This document shows positions 34,359 to 43,213 of a DNA stretch of 64,000 nt, piece after piece. This DNA is from Hirschia litorea (GTDB taxonomy: Bacteria > Pseudomonadota > Alphaproteobacteria > Caulobacterales > Hyphomonadaceae): assembly GCF_042665075.1 (NCBI RefSeq), contig NZ_JBHTBR010000005.1:124001-188000 (forward strand), given 5' to 3'. The notes below the pieces were generated by a model. It had not been told where the DNA came from. It saw only the letters and a program-made list of their open reading frames with translations, and ran no database searches. The position numbers were made by a program, and so were the translations under genes. The number at the start of each line of letters is the position of its first letter. The first letter of the stretch is position 1.

Positions 34359-35299
34359 GGGCGTCCTCCAGCGTTCGCGACAGGCGCTGCTCCTTGCTCA
34401 CTATTTTCCTGAAGATTAGAAATAAGTGTTTCATTTGTATTTTCAGTTAGACCAACACCATCGGTAACCATTAATTCTTCAGGCGTCACAAAGCCTGGCG
34501 GCGGTACAAGCCGCACAAAATCGATTGCATCACGTTGCATAGCAAGATCTAAGCGCCAACCATCTTTATCACGATGCGCAAACCCAACACGCAATCCGCG
34601 CTCGAAAACGCCATCATCTCCAGACGTAACCCACTCCTCACCTTCGACGATTTTATCCGGTGTCTCTGCATGTAAAATACGCGCACCAACTTTACGATCA
34701 CCAACGAGTAAAGCACGGTCCAATGATGTTCGCCCCATTACTGGAATGCGACTATTATAGTCTGTGAGTAATAATATACGTGATGTGCGATGTCCTGTTC
34801 GCACGACGCGCCCTAGCAAGCCATGCTCATTTACTGCCGCGAACCCGTCAGATACACCATGCACATCCCCAGCATTCGCAATGCGAGTATTGGTAAACGG
34901 ACCGTTCGTCTCCGCAACGACACGCGCTGTTACGCCCCCAATTTGCGGTTCTCCCATCAGGTCAAGCATGTTCTCATACTCCACCATCCGTTGGGACATG
35001 GTCCGCGTCGCCTCACGCCAACGTTCAAGCGATTGCACTTCGCTTTCCAGCTCTTTAATTCGTGCCTTGGCTGCTTTATCTGCAAAAAGCCAAGTATAAC
35101 CTGCGAAATGCTTATTTGCAGCGGCGGATATGTTAGAAGTAATATCATCCATCCTCGCCCGCGAAGGCTGAAGTGCGCGACGCACGTCAGATGAGGATTG
35201 GATCATCAATAGTCCAAGAAGCGCAATTCCAATACCTGCAATGCCAGCGCGCGCTGCAAAGCGCGGGGAACCGACTCGATGCCGAGCATGCCTAGCCAT
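34355..35299 (-). CDS. mreC: Rod shape-determining protein MreC
   Basis: Bitopic periplasmic scaffold that activates PBP2-RodA. I chose the ATG at 35299 (314 residues), which has GGAGG upstream; the earlier in-frame start adds 13 residues without support. A basic N-terminus leads to one membrane helix (AGIAGIGIALLGLLMIQ), a coiled coil (about residues 75-110, AKARIKELESEVQSLERWRE) and the beta-barrel core with FTNTRIANAGDVHGV and GLLGRVVRTGHRTSRILLLTD. The C-terminus is a Pro/Asn-rich tail. Confidence 0.94.
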   Translation of the reverse strand: MARHARHRVGSPRFAARAGIAGIGIALLGLLMIQSSSDVRRALQPSRARMDDITSNISAAANKHFAGYTWLFADKAAKARIKELESEVQSLERWREATRTMSQRMVEYENMLDLMGEPQIGGVTARVVAETNGPFTNTRIANAGDVHGVSDGFAAVNEHGLLGRVVRTGHRTSRILLLTDYNSRIPVMGRTSLDRALLVGDRKVGARILHAETPDKIVEGEEWVTSGDDGVFERGLRVGFAHRDKDGWRLDLAMQRDAIDFVRLVPPPGFVTPEELMVTDGVGLTENTNETLISNLQENSEQGAAPVANAGGRP

Positions 35300-35382
35300 G
35301 ACACTGCCTCCATTCCTTTTTGGGCGCACAATAAGCACGCACCAAATACGCTACAAGTATTACTCTTTGAGTTGCCCGAAAC

Positions 35383-36423
35383 CTAGACGTCAGGTGCGAG
35401 AATATCTTTCATGTTCTCAAAGTCTTCAAGAACAATACCGCAACCTTTTACCACACATTTAAGCGGGTCGTCAGCAACAGTTACAGGTAATTGTGTACGC
35501 TCTTTCAGAACAACATCAAGGTTTCGTAACAGCGCACCACCACCAGTAAGCACAATACCTTTGTCCACAATATCAGCAGCCAATTCTGGCGGCATAGCTT
35601 CGAGTGCCTGTTTAACCGCTTCAACAATTTCCGTAACAGGATCTTGTAGCGCTTTGGCAACCATTGCTTCAGATACGGCAGCTTCCTTTGGCACACCATT
35701 CATCAGGTCGCGACCACGCACTTCTATTGACATGCCTTTGCCGTTTTCAGGAATTTTAGCTGTCCCGATTTCTTTCTTGATACGCTCGGCGGAGGCTTCA
35801 CCTATCAGCAAATTCTCTTCGCGGCGCAGGAAATTCACAATAGCTTCATCCATTTTGTCCCCACCCATACGGACAGAACGCGAATATACGATTCCGCGCA
35901 AGGACATCACAGCAACCTCAGTTGTACCACCACCGATATCAACGACCATTGAACCCGATGGCTCGTCAATCGGTAGGTTCGCACCAATAGCGGCGGCTAT
36001 TGGCTCATCAATCAAGAATACCTGACGCGCACCAGCCATAAGAGCAGACTGATGGATTGCGCGACGTTCCACAGGTGTCGCACCCGTTGGCACACAGATG
36101 ATAATAATAGGAGAGATAAAGGAGCGTTTTTTATGAACCTTCTGGATGAAGGCTTTGATCATTTCTTCAGCAACTTCAAAATCAGCAATCACACCATCTC
36201 GCATTGGACGAATTGCTTCCATGCCAAAAGGCGTCTTGCCGAGCATTTGTTTCGCTTCAACACCAAACGCATGCACAACCTTCCGGCCATTCTGCGTGAC
36301 ATAAGCCACTACAGAGGGCTCATCCAGCATCACGCCCTGCCCCTTGACATAAACCAAGGTATTGGCTGTTCCCAAATCGATGGCCATGTCTGTCGACATC
36401 ATGCCAAGAAGTTTACCAAACAT
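35383..36423 (-). CDS. mreB: Rod shape-determining protein MreB (bacterial actin)
   Basis: Actin-like ATPase that guides lateral wall synthesis. The 346-residue protein has the phosphate-1 loop DMAIDLGTANTLVYVKG, the connect and phosphate-2 region MVVDIGGGTTEVAVMS, and the adenosine loop GIVLTGGGALLRNLD. It starts with MFGKLLGMMS, an amphipathic N-terminal helix typical of MreB. It is first in the operon mreB-mreC-mreD-mrdA-rodA. A possible promoter TTGACG-N17-TACAAA lies in the long upstream region, about 170 bases before the ATG. Confidence 0.97.
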   Translation of the reverse strand: MFGKLLGMMSTDMAIDLGTANTLVYVKGQGVMLDEPSVVAYVTQNGRKVVHAFGVEAKQMLGKTPFGMEAIRPMRDGVIADFEVAEEMIKAFIQKVHKKRSFISPIIIICVPTGATPVERRAIHQSALMAGARQVFLIDEPIAAAIGANLPIDEPSGSMVVDIGGGTTEVAVMSLRGIVYSRSVRMGGDKMDEAIVNFLRREENLLIGEASAERIKKEIGTAKIPENGKGMSIEVRGRDLMNGVPKEAAVSEAMVAKALQDPVTEIVEAVKQALEAMPPELAADIVDKGIVLTGGGALLRNLDVVLKERTQLPVTVADDPLKCVVKGCGIVLEDFENMKDILAPDV

Positions 36424-36746
36424 ATATCTCGCCGCTTTCGATACTAAACAGAACGCCCCGTTCCGTCATTACAGTTAATTTACCACCCTTATACCTGTTT
36501 GCCGTTTCAAAACGATTAAAGCAAGAGCGTGATTCATTTGCATTGAAATAAAATAGGTACATATCGTACCATCATTTTTATGCGACTGTTTTGTAAGCGT
36601 TTTTTATCCACCCGTCAAAATCGTTCCAAATACCACCGCCTCCACCACTGACAATCGCGCAAATATATCTTTAATTCTTAGCCAATCAGGTTAATTCCTT
36701 AAATAAGTAGGCATTCTCCATTTCCTTTCCAATTGGGAGCATTCAC
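36424..36746. promoter_or_regulatory. Divergent promoter region of mreB and the MFS gene
   Basis: A long AT-rich intergenic region. On the minus strand a TTGACG-N17-TACAAA pair near 36590-36620 could drive mreB, leaving a leader of about 170 bases. On the plus strand no clear hexamers are seen. I find no terminator or RNA gene. Confidence 0.35.
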
Positions 36747-36824
36747 ATGACCGCATCAGGTATGTGCCCCTCACGCTGGACGGAAATATGCCCCCCATGC
36801 CAACACCTAATTGGGAGACGCTAA
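36747..36824 (+). CDS. 25-codon Cys-containing upstream ORF of the MFS gene
   Basis: An ATG with TTGGGAG eight bases upstream opens a 25-codon ORF (begins MTASGMCPSR) containing Cys7, Cys15 and Cys18, the last two as C-P-P-C. Its TAA ends four bases before the MFS start codon, and the MFS ribosome site (TTGGGAG again) lies within its last codons. This arrangement allows translational coupling, and the cysteines raise the possibility of metal- or cysteine-responsive control. It is inferred from sequence only. Confidence 0.4.
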   Translation: MTASGMCPSRWTEICPPCQHLIGRR

Positions 36825-36828
36825 TTGA

Positions 36829-38055
36829 ATGCCCAAACGCTTCGCAGCTTTTAAGCACACATCCTATGTTCGCTATTTTGGCGCGCGTTTCATGGCGACA
36901 TTTGCTGTCCAAATTCTTTCTGTCGCCATTGGCTGGCAATTATACGATTTGACCAAAGAACCAATATGGTTGGGTTGGATTGGTTTAGTACAATTTCTAC
37001 CCGCACTATTATTGGTCTTTGTGACTGGACTATCTGCTGACAAATTCGGAAGACGTTTGGTGATGGGGCTCGCCTTCGTGACAGAAAGCATGTGCGCGCT
37101 CATTATCCTGTTGATGGCAATTTTCGATACAATATCCCCTATTCCGGTACTCATCGTACTCACCCTATTTGGAATAGGTCGTGCCTTTGCTTCACCTGCA
37201 GCATCTTCTCTAGCGGTCAATCTCGTTCCCAAGGAAGATTTCTCCAATGCTGTCGCATGGAATTCCTCCTCTTGGCAGTCTGCTACTATTGTTGGCCCAG
37301 TTGCAGGTGGCCTCCTTTATGGCGTGTCCGCGTCAACAGCCTATTCTGCGTCTTTTATATTGCTCTGCATTGCCACACTTCTTGTCTTTTTAATTCCTAA
37401 ACCCAACCAGCAGAAGATGACGGAGCCCACATCCTTTTCTACTGTTGTGGGCGGCTTTGTTTTTATCTGGAAAGAAAAAGTCATCCTTGGCGCAATATCA
37501 TTAGATCTGTTCGCCGTGCTTCTTGGCGGCGCTGTAGCATTGTTACCAGTTTATGCATCCGACATTCTTCAGCTTGGACCCACAGGCTTAGGCCTTTTGC
37601 GGGCGGCACCGGGTATTGGAGCCCTTATCACGGTAGCAATCATAACTTCATTCCAGATTAGGAATCATGCAGGTCTTATCTTATTTGCGTGTGTCGCACT
37701 GTTTGGCGCAGCAACAGTCGTTTTCGGATTATCCACAAGTGCATGGGTCGCAATACCTGCACTTATGTTTGTAGGTGGATTTGACATGGTATCCGTTTAT
37801 ATCCGTGAAACGCTACTTCAACTCTGGACACCCGATAATATGCGCAGTCGGGTCAATGCCGTAAATTCGATTTTTCTTGGTGCATCAAATGAATTAGGAG
37901 AATTTCGTGCCGGCACAATGGCACACGCCTTTGGCTCAGTCAGTGCCGTTGTTATTGGTGGCTTCGCAACTATCGGCGTAGCAGCCTCTTGGGCAGCACT
38001 CTTTCCAGAAATGCGAAAAACTCAGAACTTAGATGTCGAAGAAAAACCTATCTAA
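36829..38055 (+). CDS. MFS transporter, EntS/MFS_3-like exporter
   Basis: A 408-residue major facilitator of the subgroup that includes the enterobactin exporter EntS and related drug or macrolide exporters. Features include RYFGARFMATFAVQILSVAIGWQLY at helix 1 (in pieces), VTGLSADKFGRRLVM (the helix 2-3 loop), the helix 5 stretch SSSWQSATIVGPVAGGLLY and the TPDNMRSRVNAVNSIFLGASNELGE segment typical of the family. The substrate is unknown. A short Cys-containing ORF precedes it and may couple to it. It converges on the OmpA-like gene. Confidence 0.85.
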   Translation: MPKRFAAFKHTSYVRYFGARFMATFAVQILSVAIGWQLYDLTKEPIWLGWIGLVQFLPALLLVFVTGLSADKFGRRLVMGLAFVTESMCALIILLMAIFDTISPIPVLIVLTLFGIGRAFASPAASSLAVNLVPKEDFSNAVAWNSSSWQSATIVGPVAGGLLYGVSASTAYSASFILLCIATLLVFLIPKPNQQKMTEPTSFSTVVGGFVFIWKEKVILGAISLDLFAVLLGGAVALLPVYASDILQLGPTGLGLLRAAPGIGALITVAIITSFQIRNHAGLILFACVALFGAATVVFGLSTSAWVAIPALMFVGGFDMVSVYIRETLLQLWTPDNMRSRVNAVNSIFLGASNELGEFRAGTMAHAFGSVSAVVIGGFATIGVAASWAALFPEMRKTQNLDVEEKPI

Positions 38056-38068
38056 GCGCAAACCAAAA

Positions 38069-38102
38069 CAGGCGCGACCTTCCCCAATGGATGTCGCGCC
38101 TG
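38069..38102 (-). terminator. Terminator of the OmpA-like lipoprotein gene
   Basis: CAGGCGCGAC pairs with GTCGCGCCTG; on the minus strand the stem is followed by TTTTGGTTT. It also lies at the end of the convergent MFS gene. Confidence 0.75.
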
Positions 38103-38123
38103 ATTAAAAATATAAATATGCTG

Positions 38124-38792
38124 CTAGCCAGTGTATGGCTCAAGGCGAATTTCAACACGCCGGTTGCGTGGCTCATTCACACCATCACCAGTCGGCACCT
38201 TCAACCGGCTCTCACCATAACCAGTCACAACCAACCTGCCACCCAGAACACCTTCTTGCATCAAGCGGGCCGCCACATTGTTTGCACGTGCCTGTGATAA
38301 TTCAGCATTCTTTTGATAAGAACCTACTGTATCAGTGTGCCCATCCACATATACGATCGTCTTGTTAAACTCTTGGAGCACAAGACCAACATCTTGTAAT
38401 ACATAATCAAAATCAGTTGTTACCTCTGCCCGTCCTGTCGCAAAAGTAATATCTCCAGGCATAACAAGCTGAATTGTATCCCCAACACGCTGAATACCTA
38501 CGCCAGTTTCGTCCAAACGTTCACGCAATTTCTTTTCTTGTTGGTCCATATACCGCCCTGTCGCGCCACCAGCAACAGCACCAATACCCGCACCAATCAT
38601 CGCGTTCTTCGCCGCTTGTTCACCGTCAGACGTATTTGTAAGCGCACCTACGACAGCACCACCAAGCGCACCTATAATAGCGCCTTTTGTGGTGTTAGAT
38701 GTTTTCGTCTCGCGAGAATATGGATCAGTTGTTTGACACCCAGCCACAAGAATGGTCGTGCTAAGCGCAGTGAAAGCTATAAGATTTTTCAT
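38124..38792 (-). CDS. OmpA-family lipoprotein with glycine zipper
   Basis: A 222-residue outer-membrane lipoprotein (lipobox ILVAGC, Cys19). The first part has glycine-zipper repeats (GAIIGALGGAVVGAL and AMIGAGIGAVAGGATG), as in the YiaD family. The C-terminal OmpA domain (about 115-215) binds peptidoglycan: TIVYVDGHTDTVGSYQKNAELSQARA (in pieces) with the key Asp and Arg, then VVTGYGESRLKVPTGDG and the final RRVEIRL. It probably tethers the outer membrane to the wall. Confidence 0.92.
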   Translation of the reverse strand: MKNLIAFTALSTTILVAGCQTTDPYSRETKTSNTTKGAIIGALGGAVVGALTNTSDGEQAAKNAMIGAGIGAVAGGATGRYMDQQEKKLRERLDETGVGIQRVGDTIQLVMPGDITFATGRAEVTTDFDYVLQDVGLVLQEFNKTIVYVDGHTDTVGSYQKNAELSQARANNVAARLMQEGVLGGRLVVTGYGESRLKVPTGDGVNEPRNRRVEIRLEPYTG

Positions 38793-38952
38793 GATTACTC
38801 CGTAAAGCGGAAAGTCGGAAAGTAGGCCTTTTGCTCATCTAATCAAATTGCGGCCACATGATGTTACTAACGCTCTGTATCGCTCTAAAGTTCCATTTTT
38901 GATCGATTCTTTTTTACGTTGGATGCGAACTTCGAAATTTTACCAGAAACAA

Positions 38953-38982
38953 AAAAAGCAGCTCCCAAAGGAGCCGCTTTTT
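38953..38982 (-). terminator. Terminator of leuA
   Basis: AAAAAGC-A-GCTCC pairs with GGAGC-C-GCTTTTT around a CAAA loop. The T-run on the minus strand lies about 30-60 bases past the leuA stop. Confidence 0.8.
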
Positions 38983-39011
38983 CAATATCTTCTATATCTC
39001 ATCGTGCCCCA

Positions 39012-40553
39012 TCAAGCATCAACATTCGTGCTTTTCTTGCGACGAATTTCCAACTTGTTGTAGGCGTGAATATAAGCCTTAGCTGCAGACACCAGAGTAT
39101 CTGGATCAGAGGCCTTACCCGTAGACACCAAACCGTCTTCGCTTAATCGCACAGATACCGTTGCCTGCGCATCTGTACCTTCTGTAACAGCGTGTATCTG
39201 AAACAATTCCAACACGGAATCATTCTGAACAATTGACCTGATTGCTTTAAACACAGCATCGACTGGACCATTACCTTCTGCACGCGCAGCTTTAATATCA
39301 CCCTCAACAGCCAATTCGATCTCAGCAATTTGCGGACCCGATGTCCCTGCGACAACCTTTAGACTATGTAGAGATACAAGCTCTTCAGCACCTGACAATT
39401 GATCATCGACAAGAGCTATAATGTCTTCGTCGAACACATCTTTTTTCTTGTCTGCAAGGTCTTTAAAACGCTTGAACGCATCATTTAGAGCGTCAGCATC
39501 TAACTCATATCCTAAATTCTCAAGCTTATCACGAAATGCATTACGACCAGATAATTTCCCCAAAACAAGAGATGTTGCAGACACACCCACGTCTTCAGGG
39601 TTCATAATTTCGTATGTCTGATTGTTCTTGAGCATTCCATCTTGGTGGATACCGCTTTCGTGCGCAAAAGCATTCTTACCAACGATAGCTTTATTATATT
39701 GAACAGGAAAACCAGTTATCTGAGATACACGTTTAGAAGCACGAGATAATTTTGTCGCATCAATCCCCGTCTGATAGGCAAAGGCGTCTTTGCGCACGCG
39801 CATTGCCATCACAATTTCCTCTAGCGCCGCATTTCCAGCACGCTCACCCAAACCATTTATCGTACACTCAACCTGTCGCGCACCACCTGCAACTCCAGCA
39901 ATAGAGTTTGCAACAGCAAGCCCCAAATCATTATGGCAATGCGTTGACCAAATAGCTTTGTCCGAATTGCTGACATTCTTAATAAGGCGCTCAAATAGGT
40001 CTCGATACTCCTCTGGGTGAGAATACCCTACGGTATCAGGAATGTTAATTGTGGTTGCACCTGACGCAATCGCAAGATCAGCGCATCGGCACAAGAAGTC
40101 AAAGTCTGTACGCGTCGCATCTTCAGCTGACCATTCCACATCATCAACATATCCACGTGCCTGACTTACAGAACGTCCTACCGCTTCAAGCACGGCATTC
40201 TCGCCCATTTTAAGTTTATGCTTCATATGGACCGGGCTTGTCGAAATAAATGTATGAATGCGCGGACGTTCAGCTTTCGCGACCGCCTCTCCTGCACGCT
40301 CAATATCTCTAGGCACCGCACGCGCTAGACCGCACACCACAATTTTTGAAGCGCGCGAAGCAATTGTGCTCACACATTCAAAGTCACCAATGGATGCAGC
40401 TGGGAAGCCAGCTTCAATAATATCAACGCCCATGCTTTCAAGCAATTCGGCAAGCTCTAATTTTTCATTCAACGTCATAGACGCACCGGGAGATTGCTCT
40501 CCATCACGCATGGTTGTGTCGAAAATTCGGATTTGGCTGTTATTCTCTGTCAT
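39012..40553 (-). CDS. leuA: 2-Isopropylmalate synthase
   Basis: First committed enzyme of leucine synthesis, condensing acetyl-CoA with 2-oxoisovalerate. The 513-residue protein has the DREamase-type catalytic start FDTTMRDGEQSPGASM, the metal-binding His pair in STHCHNDLGLAVANS, and GERAGNAALEEIVMAM. The C-terminal LeuA regulatory domain (about 390-505), which mediates leucine feedback, is complete. It is preceded by a leucine-rich leader peptide and alternative RNA helices, so it is probably controlled by leucyl-tRNA charging as well as by feedback. Confidence 0.97.
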   Translation of the reverse strand: MTENNSQIRIFDTTMRDGEQSPGASMTLNEKLELAELLESMGVDIIEAGFPAASIGDFECVSTIASRASKIVVCGLARAVPRDIERAGEAVAKAERPRIHTFISTSPVHMKHKLKMGENAVLEAVGRSVSQARGYVDDVEWSAEDATRTDFDFLCRCADLAIASGATTINIPDTVGYSHPEEYRDLFERLIKNVSNSDKAIWSTHCHNDLGLAVANSIAGVAGGARQVECTINGLGERAGNAALEEIVMAMRVRKDAFAYQTGIDATKLSRASKRVSQITGFPVQYNKAIVGKNAFAHESGIHQDGMLKNNQTYEIMNPEDVGVSATSLVLGKLSGRNAFRDKLENLGYELDADALNDAFKRFKDLADKKKDVFDEDIIALVDDQLSGAEELVSLHSLKVVAGTSGPQIAEIELAVEGDIKAARAEGNGPVDAVFKAIRSIVQNDSVLELFQIHAVTEGTDAQATVSVRLSEDGLVSTGKASDPDTLVSAAKAYIHAYNKLEIRRKKSTNVDA

Positions 40554-40563
40554 ATCTATCGCT

Positions 40564-40671
40564 CAGATTAAAAGTTGGCGCGGATTATTTTTTCTTATCT
40601 GCACCCCTGAACGCGCGCTGGATTTACCAGCTACAGGTCGTACGCGTCCAGGGGCTAATCAGTGACAGCCC
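40564..40671 (-). promoter_or_regulatory. leuA leader RNA with alternative helices
   Basis: Three helices are visible in the leader transcript. Helix A pairs 40652-40656 with 40667-40671 (GGGCT/AGCCC). Helix B pairs 40604-40615 with 40643-40654 (CCCCTG-ACGCG with CGCGT-CAGGGG). Helix C pairs 40564-40568 with 40597-40601 and contains the leuA Shine-Dalgarno region. A and B share bases and cannot coexist, as in attenuators. No U-run follows helix B on the minus strand, so control may act on translation initiation rather than termination. Confidence 0.5.
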
Positions 40672-40707
40672 TGCAAGACGCAGTAAGGATAAAAGAGTTA
40701 GGGTCAT
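40624..40707 (-). CDS. leuL: leuA leader peptide (27 residues, Leu-rich)
   Basis: The ORF starts MTLTLLSLLRLAGLSLIS and contains eight Leu codons in its first sixteen (CTA, CTT, TTA, TTA, CTG, CTT, CTG, CTG), then ends in a Thr/Cys/Trp stretch and TAA. It lies 70 bases before leuA. There is no Shine-Dalgarno sequence; the promoter CTTGAC-N17-GGATAT places the transcript start at or next to the ATG, so the leader is probably leaderless, as known for trpL in Sinorhizobium. Ribosome stalling at Leu codons would report leucine-tRNA charging. The function is inferred from composition and position. Confidence 0.78.
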   Translation of the reverse strand: MTLTLLSLLRLAGLSLISPWTRTTCSW

Positions 40708-40714
40708 TGGCGTT

Positions 40715-40743
40715 ATATCCACGTCCCCGCACACAAAGTCAAG
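40715..40743 (-). promoter_or_regulatory. Promoter of the leu leader and leuA
   Basis: On the minus strand CTTGAC (40743-40738) is followed after exactly 17 bases by GGATAT (40720-40715), fitting the alphaproteobacterial CTTGAC-N17-CTATAT type. The expected start is near 40708, immediately before the leader ATG at 40707. Confidence 0.6.
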
Positions 40744-40843
40744 AAAGAGAAAACCTCTGCCGCACACAATTTTTGCAAAAACAGTACTTAAACGGTGATT
40801 TTCTTCCTACGGAGAGCCAGAAAACACCTCAAAGTGAGACAGT

Positions 40844-41584
40844 CTACTCAACATCTGTCGGGGTAACGCTCTCAGTTGGTTCGCTTACACGACGTCGCGC
40901 AAACAACATCAATGGCACCCAAATAACGATCGAACCCGCCACCGCAGCTACGGCAATCCACGGATTTCCCTTGAGTACAGCCGTTGCGGCTTTTCCAAAG
41001 AAGTAAACAAGTGCGATTTTTGGAAGAATACCAATCGCAGCTCCTGCCATGAAACGACTAAATTTAGCGTGGCTGACCCCAAAGGCCATATTCACCACAA
41101 TGAATGGAGCCGTCGGCACATTTCGAACTATCATAGAAGCTAGAAAATCATTCTTCCCAACGAAAACAGACATTCTGTTTATTGTGTCGCCGCCATACTT
41201 ACGAACAGTTTCAACGCCGACAAGACGACCTACCCAGAATGTCATCGCCATTGAAACCATTGTAGCAACCCATGCATACGCACTCCCCTGAAATGGACCA
41301 AAGGCGACAACCGCCAACCCGATCAATCCAAACTGAGGGGCACCTATAAACGCCATAATACAAAACAAGATGATAAGCGCTGGCAAACCAAATGCACTTC
41401 CACGCAATGACATCAGCCATGTTTGCATGTCTGCCATAAGCCCCTCATTAGGATCACCATTCATAAGAACGAGTTTTCCAAATGCTAAAATAGCGGCCAC
41501 AACAAGAAACAAACCCACCGTGACGAACACGGCGCGCCAAGCTGATTTATCCATGCGATTGAGAAATGAAAATATGGGTGTCAT
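40844..41584 (-). CDS. TVP38/TMEM64 (VTT/DedA-like) membrane protein
   Basis: A 246-residue inner-membrane protein of the SNARE-associated/VTT family. It has about six hydrophobic segments and the family core FIGAPQFGLIGLAVVAFGPFQG, then FWVGRLVG and the MIVRNVPTAPFIVVNMAFGVS motif with its Arg and Pro. Proteins of this superfamily are implicated in lipid scrambling or undecaprenyl-phosphate movement, but this subgroup is not characterised. It stands alone upstream of leuA, whose own promoter lies just past its stop. Confidence 0.85.
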   Translation of the reverse strand: MTPIFSFLNRMDKSAWRAVFVTVGLFLVVAAILAFGKLVLMNGDPNEGLMADMQTWLMSLRGSAFGLPALIILFCIMAFIGAPQFGLIGLAVVAFGPFQGSAYAWVATMVSMAMTFWVGRLVGVETVRKYGGDTINRMSVFVGKNDFLASMIVRNVPTAPFIVVNMAFGVSHAKFSRFMAGAAIGILPKIALVYFFGKAATAVLKGNPWIAVAAVAGSIVIWVPLMLFARRRVSEPTESVTPTDVE

Positions 41585-41709
41585 TCGCGCCCTTTGCCGT
41601 TCACGCGCGGTTACGTCAAGTCTGTTTTAGAGTCTTGCTATCATATTGGATAAGCTGTCGCGTAATAGACGCAGTTTTGCAAACATCTATAGACGATATA
41701 GTCCGCGCC

Positions 41710-42162
41710 TTATTTACAAGCGCCAACGTGCTTCGCATCGGCTTTAATCGTAAACGGAGCCATCATCCCATAGAGAGACGCCGCACCATTCGCGCTTAAA
41801 CTGATTGTTTTGCCTGTCGTCGACAATTTTCCGTTTGCAATACCTTTAACATCACCATCACAGTTTAGTTTAAAAGCATAGCCATCGGCGTTTTTCGTAA
41901 TATCCGCCATTGCACACTGCCCAGCAAGATCATCAGCGATATCTTTCAAAGAGATCGTAGCATCTTCTGGAGTAACGCATTGAGTTTCGGTCGACGTTAT
42001 CGGCGCAGGACCGATCATGGTTTCATGGGTCCATTCCCAGGCTCCTGGCTCTATCTGGACAGTATAGCCTTCCTGATTTGCGCTCGGAGCCGCAAGTGCC
42101 GCTGACATTGCGAGTGTAAATGCTGCTGCAAGTCCCCCAAACATTGTAAGTGGTTTAACCAT
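41710..42162 (-). CDS. DUF3617 periplasmic protein
   Basis: From the ATG at 42162 the protein has 150 residues and begins with a clean signal peptide (MVKPLTMFGGLAAAFTLAMS, cleavage after ALAA). The upstream in-frame codons would place 32 polar residues in front of the signal and are rejected; GGAG lies eight to ten bases before the chosen ATG. The mature part matches DUF3617, small secreted proteins with conserved cysteines (in TQCVTPED, GQCAMAD, NCDGDV and the terminal GACK) and a PGAWEW strand. Function unknown. Confidence 0.82.
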   Translation of the reverse strand: MVKPLTMFGGLAAAFTLAMSAALAAPSANQEGYTVQIEPGAWEWTHETMIGPAPITSTETQCVTPEDATISLKDIADDLAGQCAMADITKNADGYAFKLNCDGDVKGIANGKLSTTGKTISLSANGAASLYGMMAPFTIKADAKHVGACK

Positions 42163-42293
42163 CGTCTGCTCCGCCTCCATCTTCAAAGGCAAAGCCTTTA
42201 TTTTGGTCTTCAATCTAAAATTATGTCCGCCTATATTCACCGGAGAATGCGGCGACAAAGCGGCTTATTTCATACGTTTTGACAGTAATTACA

Positions 42294-42989
42294 TTAAGAT
42301 TCAGCAACATCACGACTAAACCCAAGCGCCATCAAAGCACCCACAATATAGCCTCCTACATGTGCCTCCCATGCGATAGCACTCCCCAAAAGCGCCGGAC
42401 CAGCGAGAGCTAACATCACATTCCCCACAAGGAAAACAGCGCTATATATTCCAAATTGGCGTGATAAAAAATGCCCTTGCGCCATAAATAGAAAAGCCGC
42501 GCCAGTAAGCCCAGATACAGCCCCTGAAGCCCCAACAGCAATGGATGCTTGTGATGGAAGCAATTGACTTAAATAAAGATAAAGCAACGCTCCCCCGATT
42601 TGTGCGCCCGCATAGACAAGGAGAGTACGCCACCACCCCAATACACGCACCACACCTGATGCAAAAGCCAACGCGAAAACAGAATTCATCAGCACATGCG
42701 CCCAATCAGCATGCAACAGTCCATGACCTATAAAAGGGAGTGCTTTTCCTATCCAACCATCATATGCATATCCGGAACCCGCTTCCGCAAAAAAACGCTC
42801 AGGAAATAACGCATAGTCAATCAATATCCCGTTTTTCACTTGATCTGATTGCACTGAGTATAAAAAATACAATGCGACCAACCCACCACTCAATAACACC
42901 ATACTCAACGGCGCATTAAACATAGGCTCTCTTTTGGGCTGCAAAGGTACGCCATTTTCATCGTCTATTGGCGGCATATTATTTCCCAT
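42294..42989 (-). CDS. Rhomboid-family intramembrane serine protease
   Basis: A 231-residue six-helix rhomboid. The catalytic Ser is in the GASGAVSGLTGA motif, the catalytic His in AWEAHVGGYIVGA, and the oxyanion region has His and Asn in HADWAHVLMNSVF (H-x-x-x-N type). A soluble N-terminus of about 30 residues precedes helix 1. Substrates are unknown. Single gene; an unassigned 282-base gap separates it from the divergent lipoprotein. Confidence 0.93.
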   Translation of the reverse strand: MGNNMPPIDDENGVPLQPKREPMFNAPLSMVLLSGGLVALYFLYSVQSDQVKNGILIDYALFPERFFAEAGSGYAYDGWIGKALPFIGHGLLHADWAHVLMNSVFALAFASGVVRVLGWWRTLLVYAGAQIGGALLYLYLSQLLPSQASIAVGASGAVSGLTGAAFLFMAQGHFLSRQFGIYSAVFLVGNVMLALAGPALLGSAIAWEAHVGGYIVGALMALGFSRDVAES

Positions 42990-43213
42990 GTTTCAAAACA
43001 CCTGCAAAACTCACTTGTGATACATGTAAGGTAATTCACGCAGATAAACAGCCTCCGGCTCTTAAAATAGCAAAGCACCTTCCTAAAATACGGCGATTGT
43101 ATGCAGGCTAGAAACAATAGCCCTAATGGAATTAGCACCTGTTTTCAAAGCTAATTGTTGCCTTCCTTAATATTAAGTGCCAGCATCAAATTTGAGGAAA
43201 CGACCAAAGGAAA

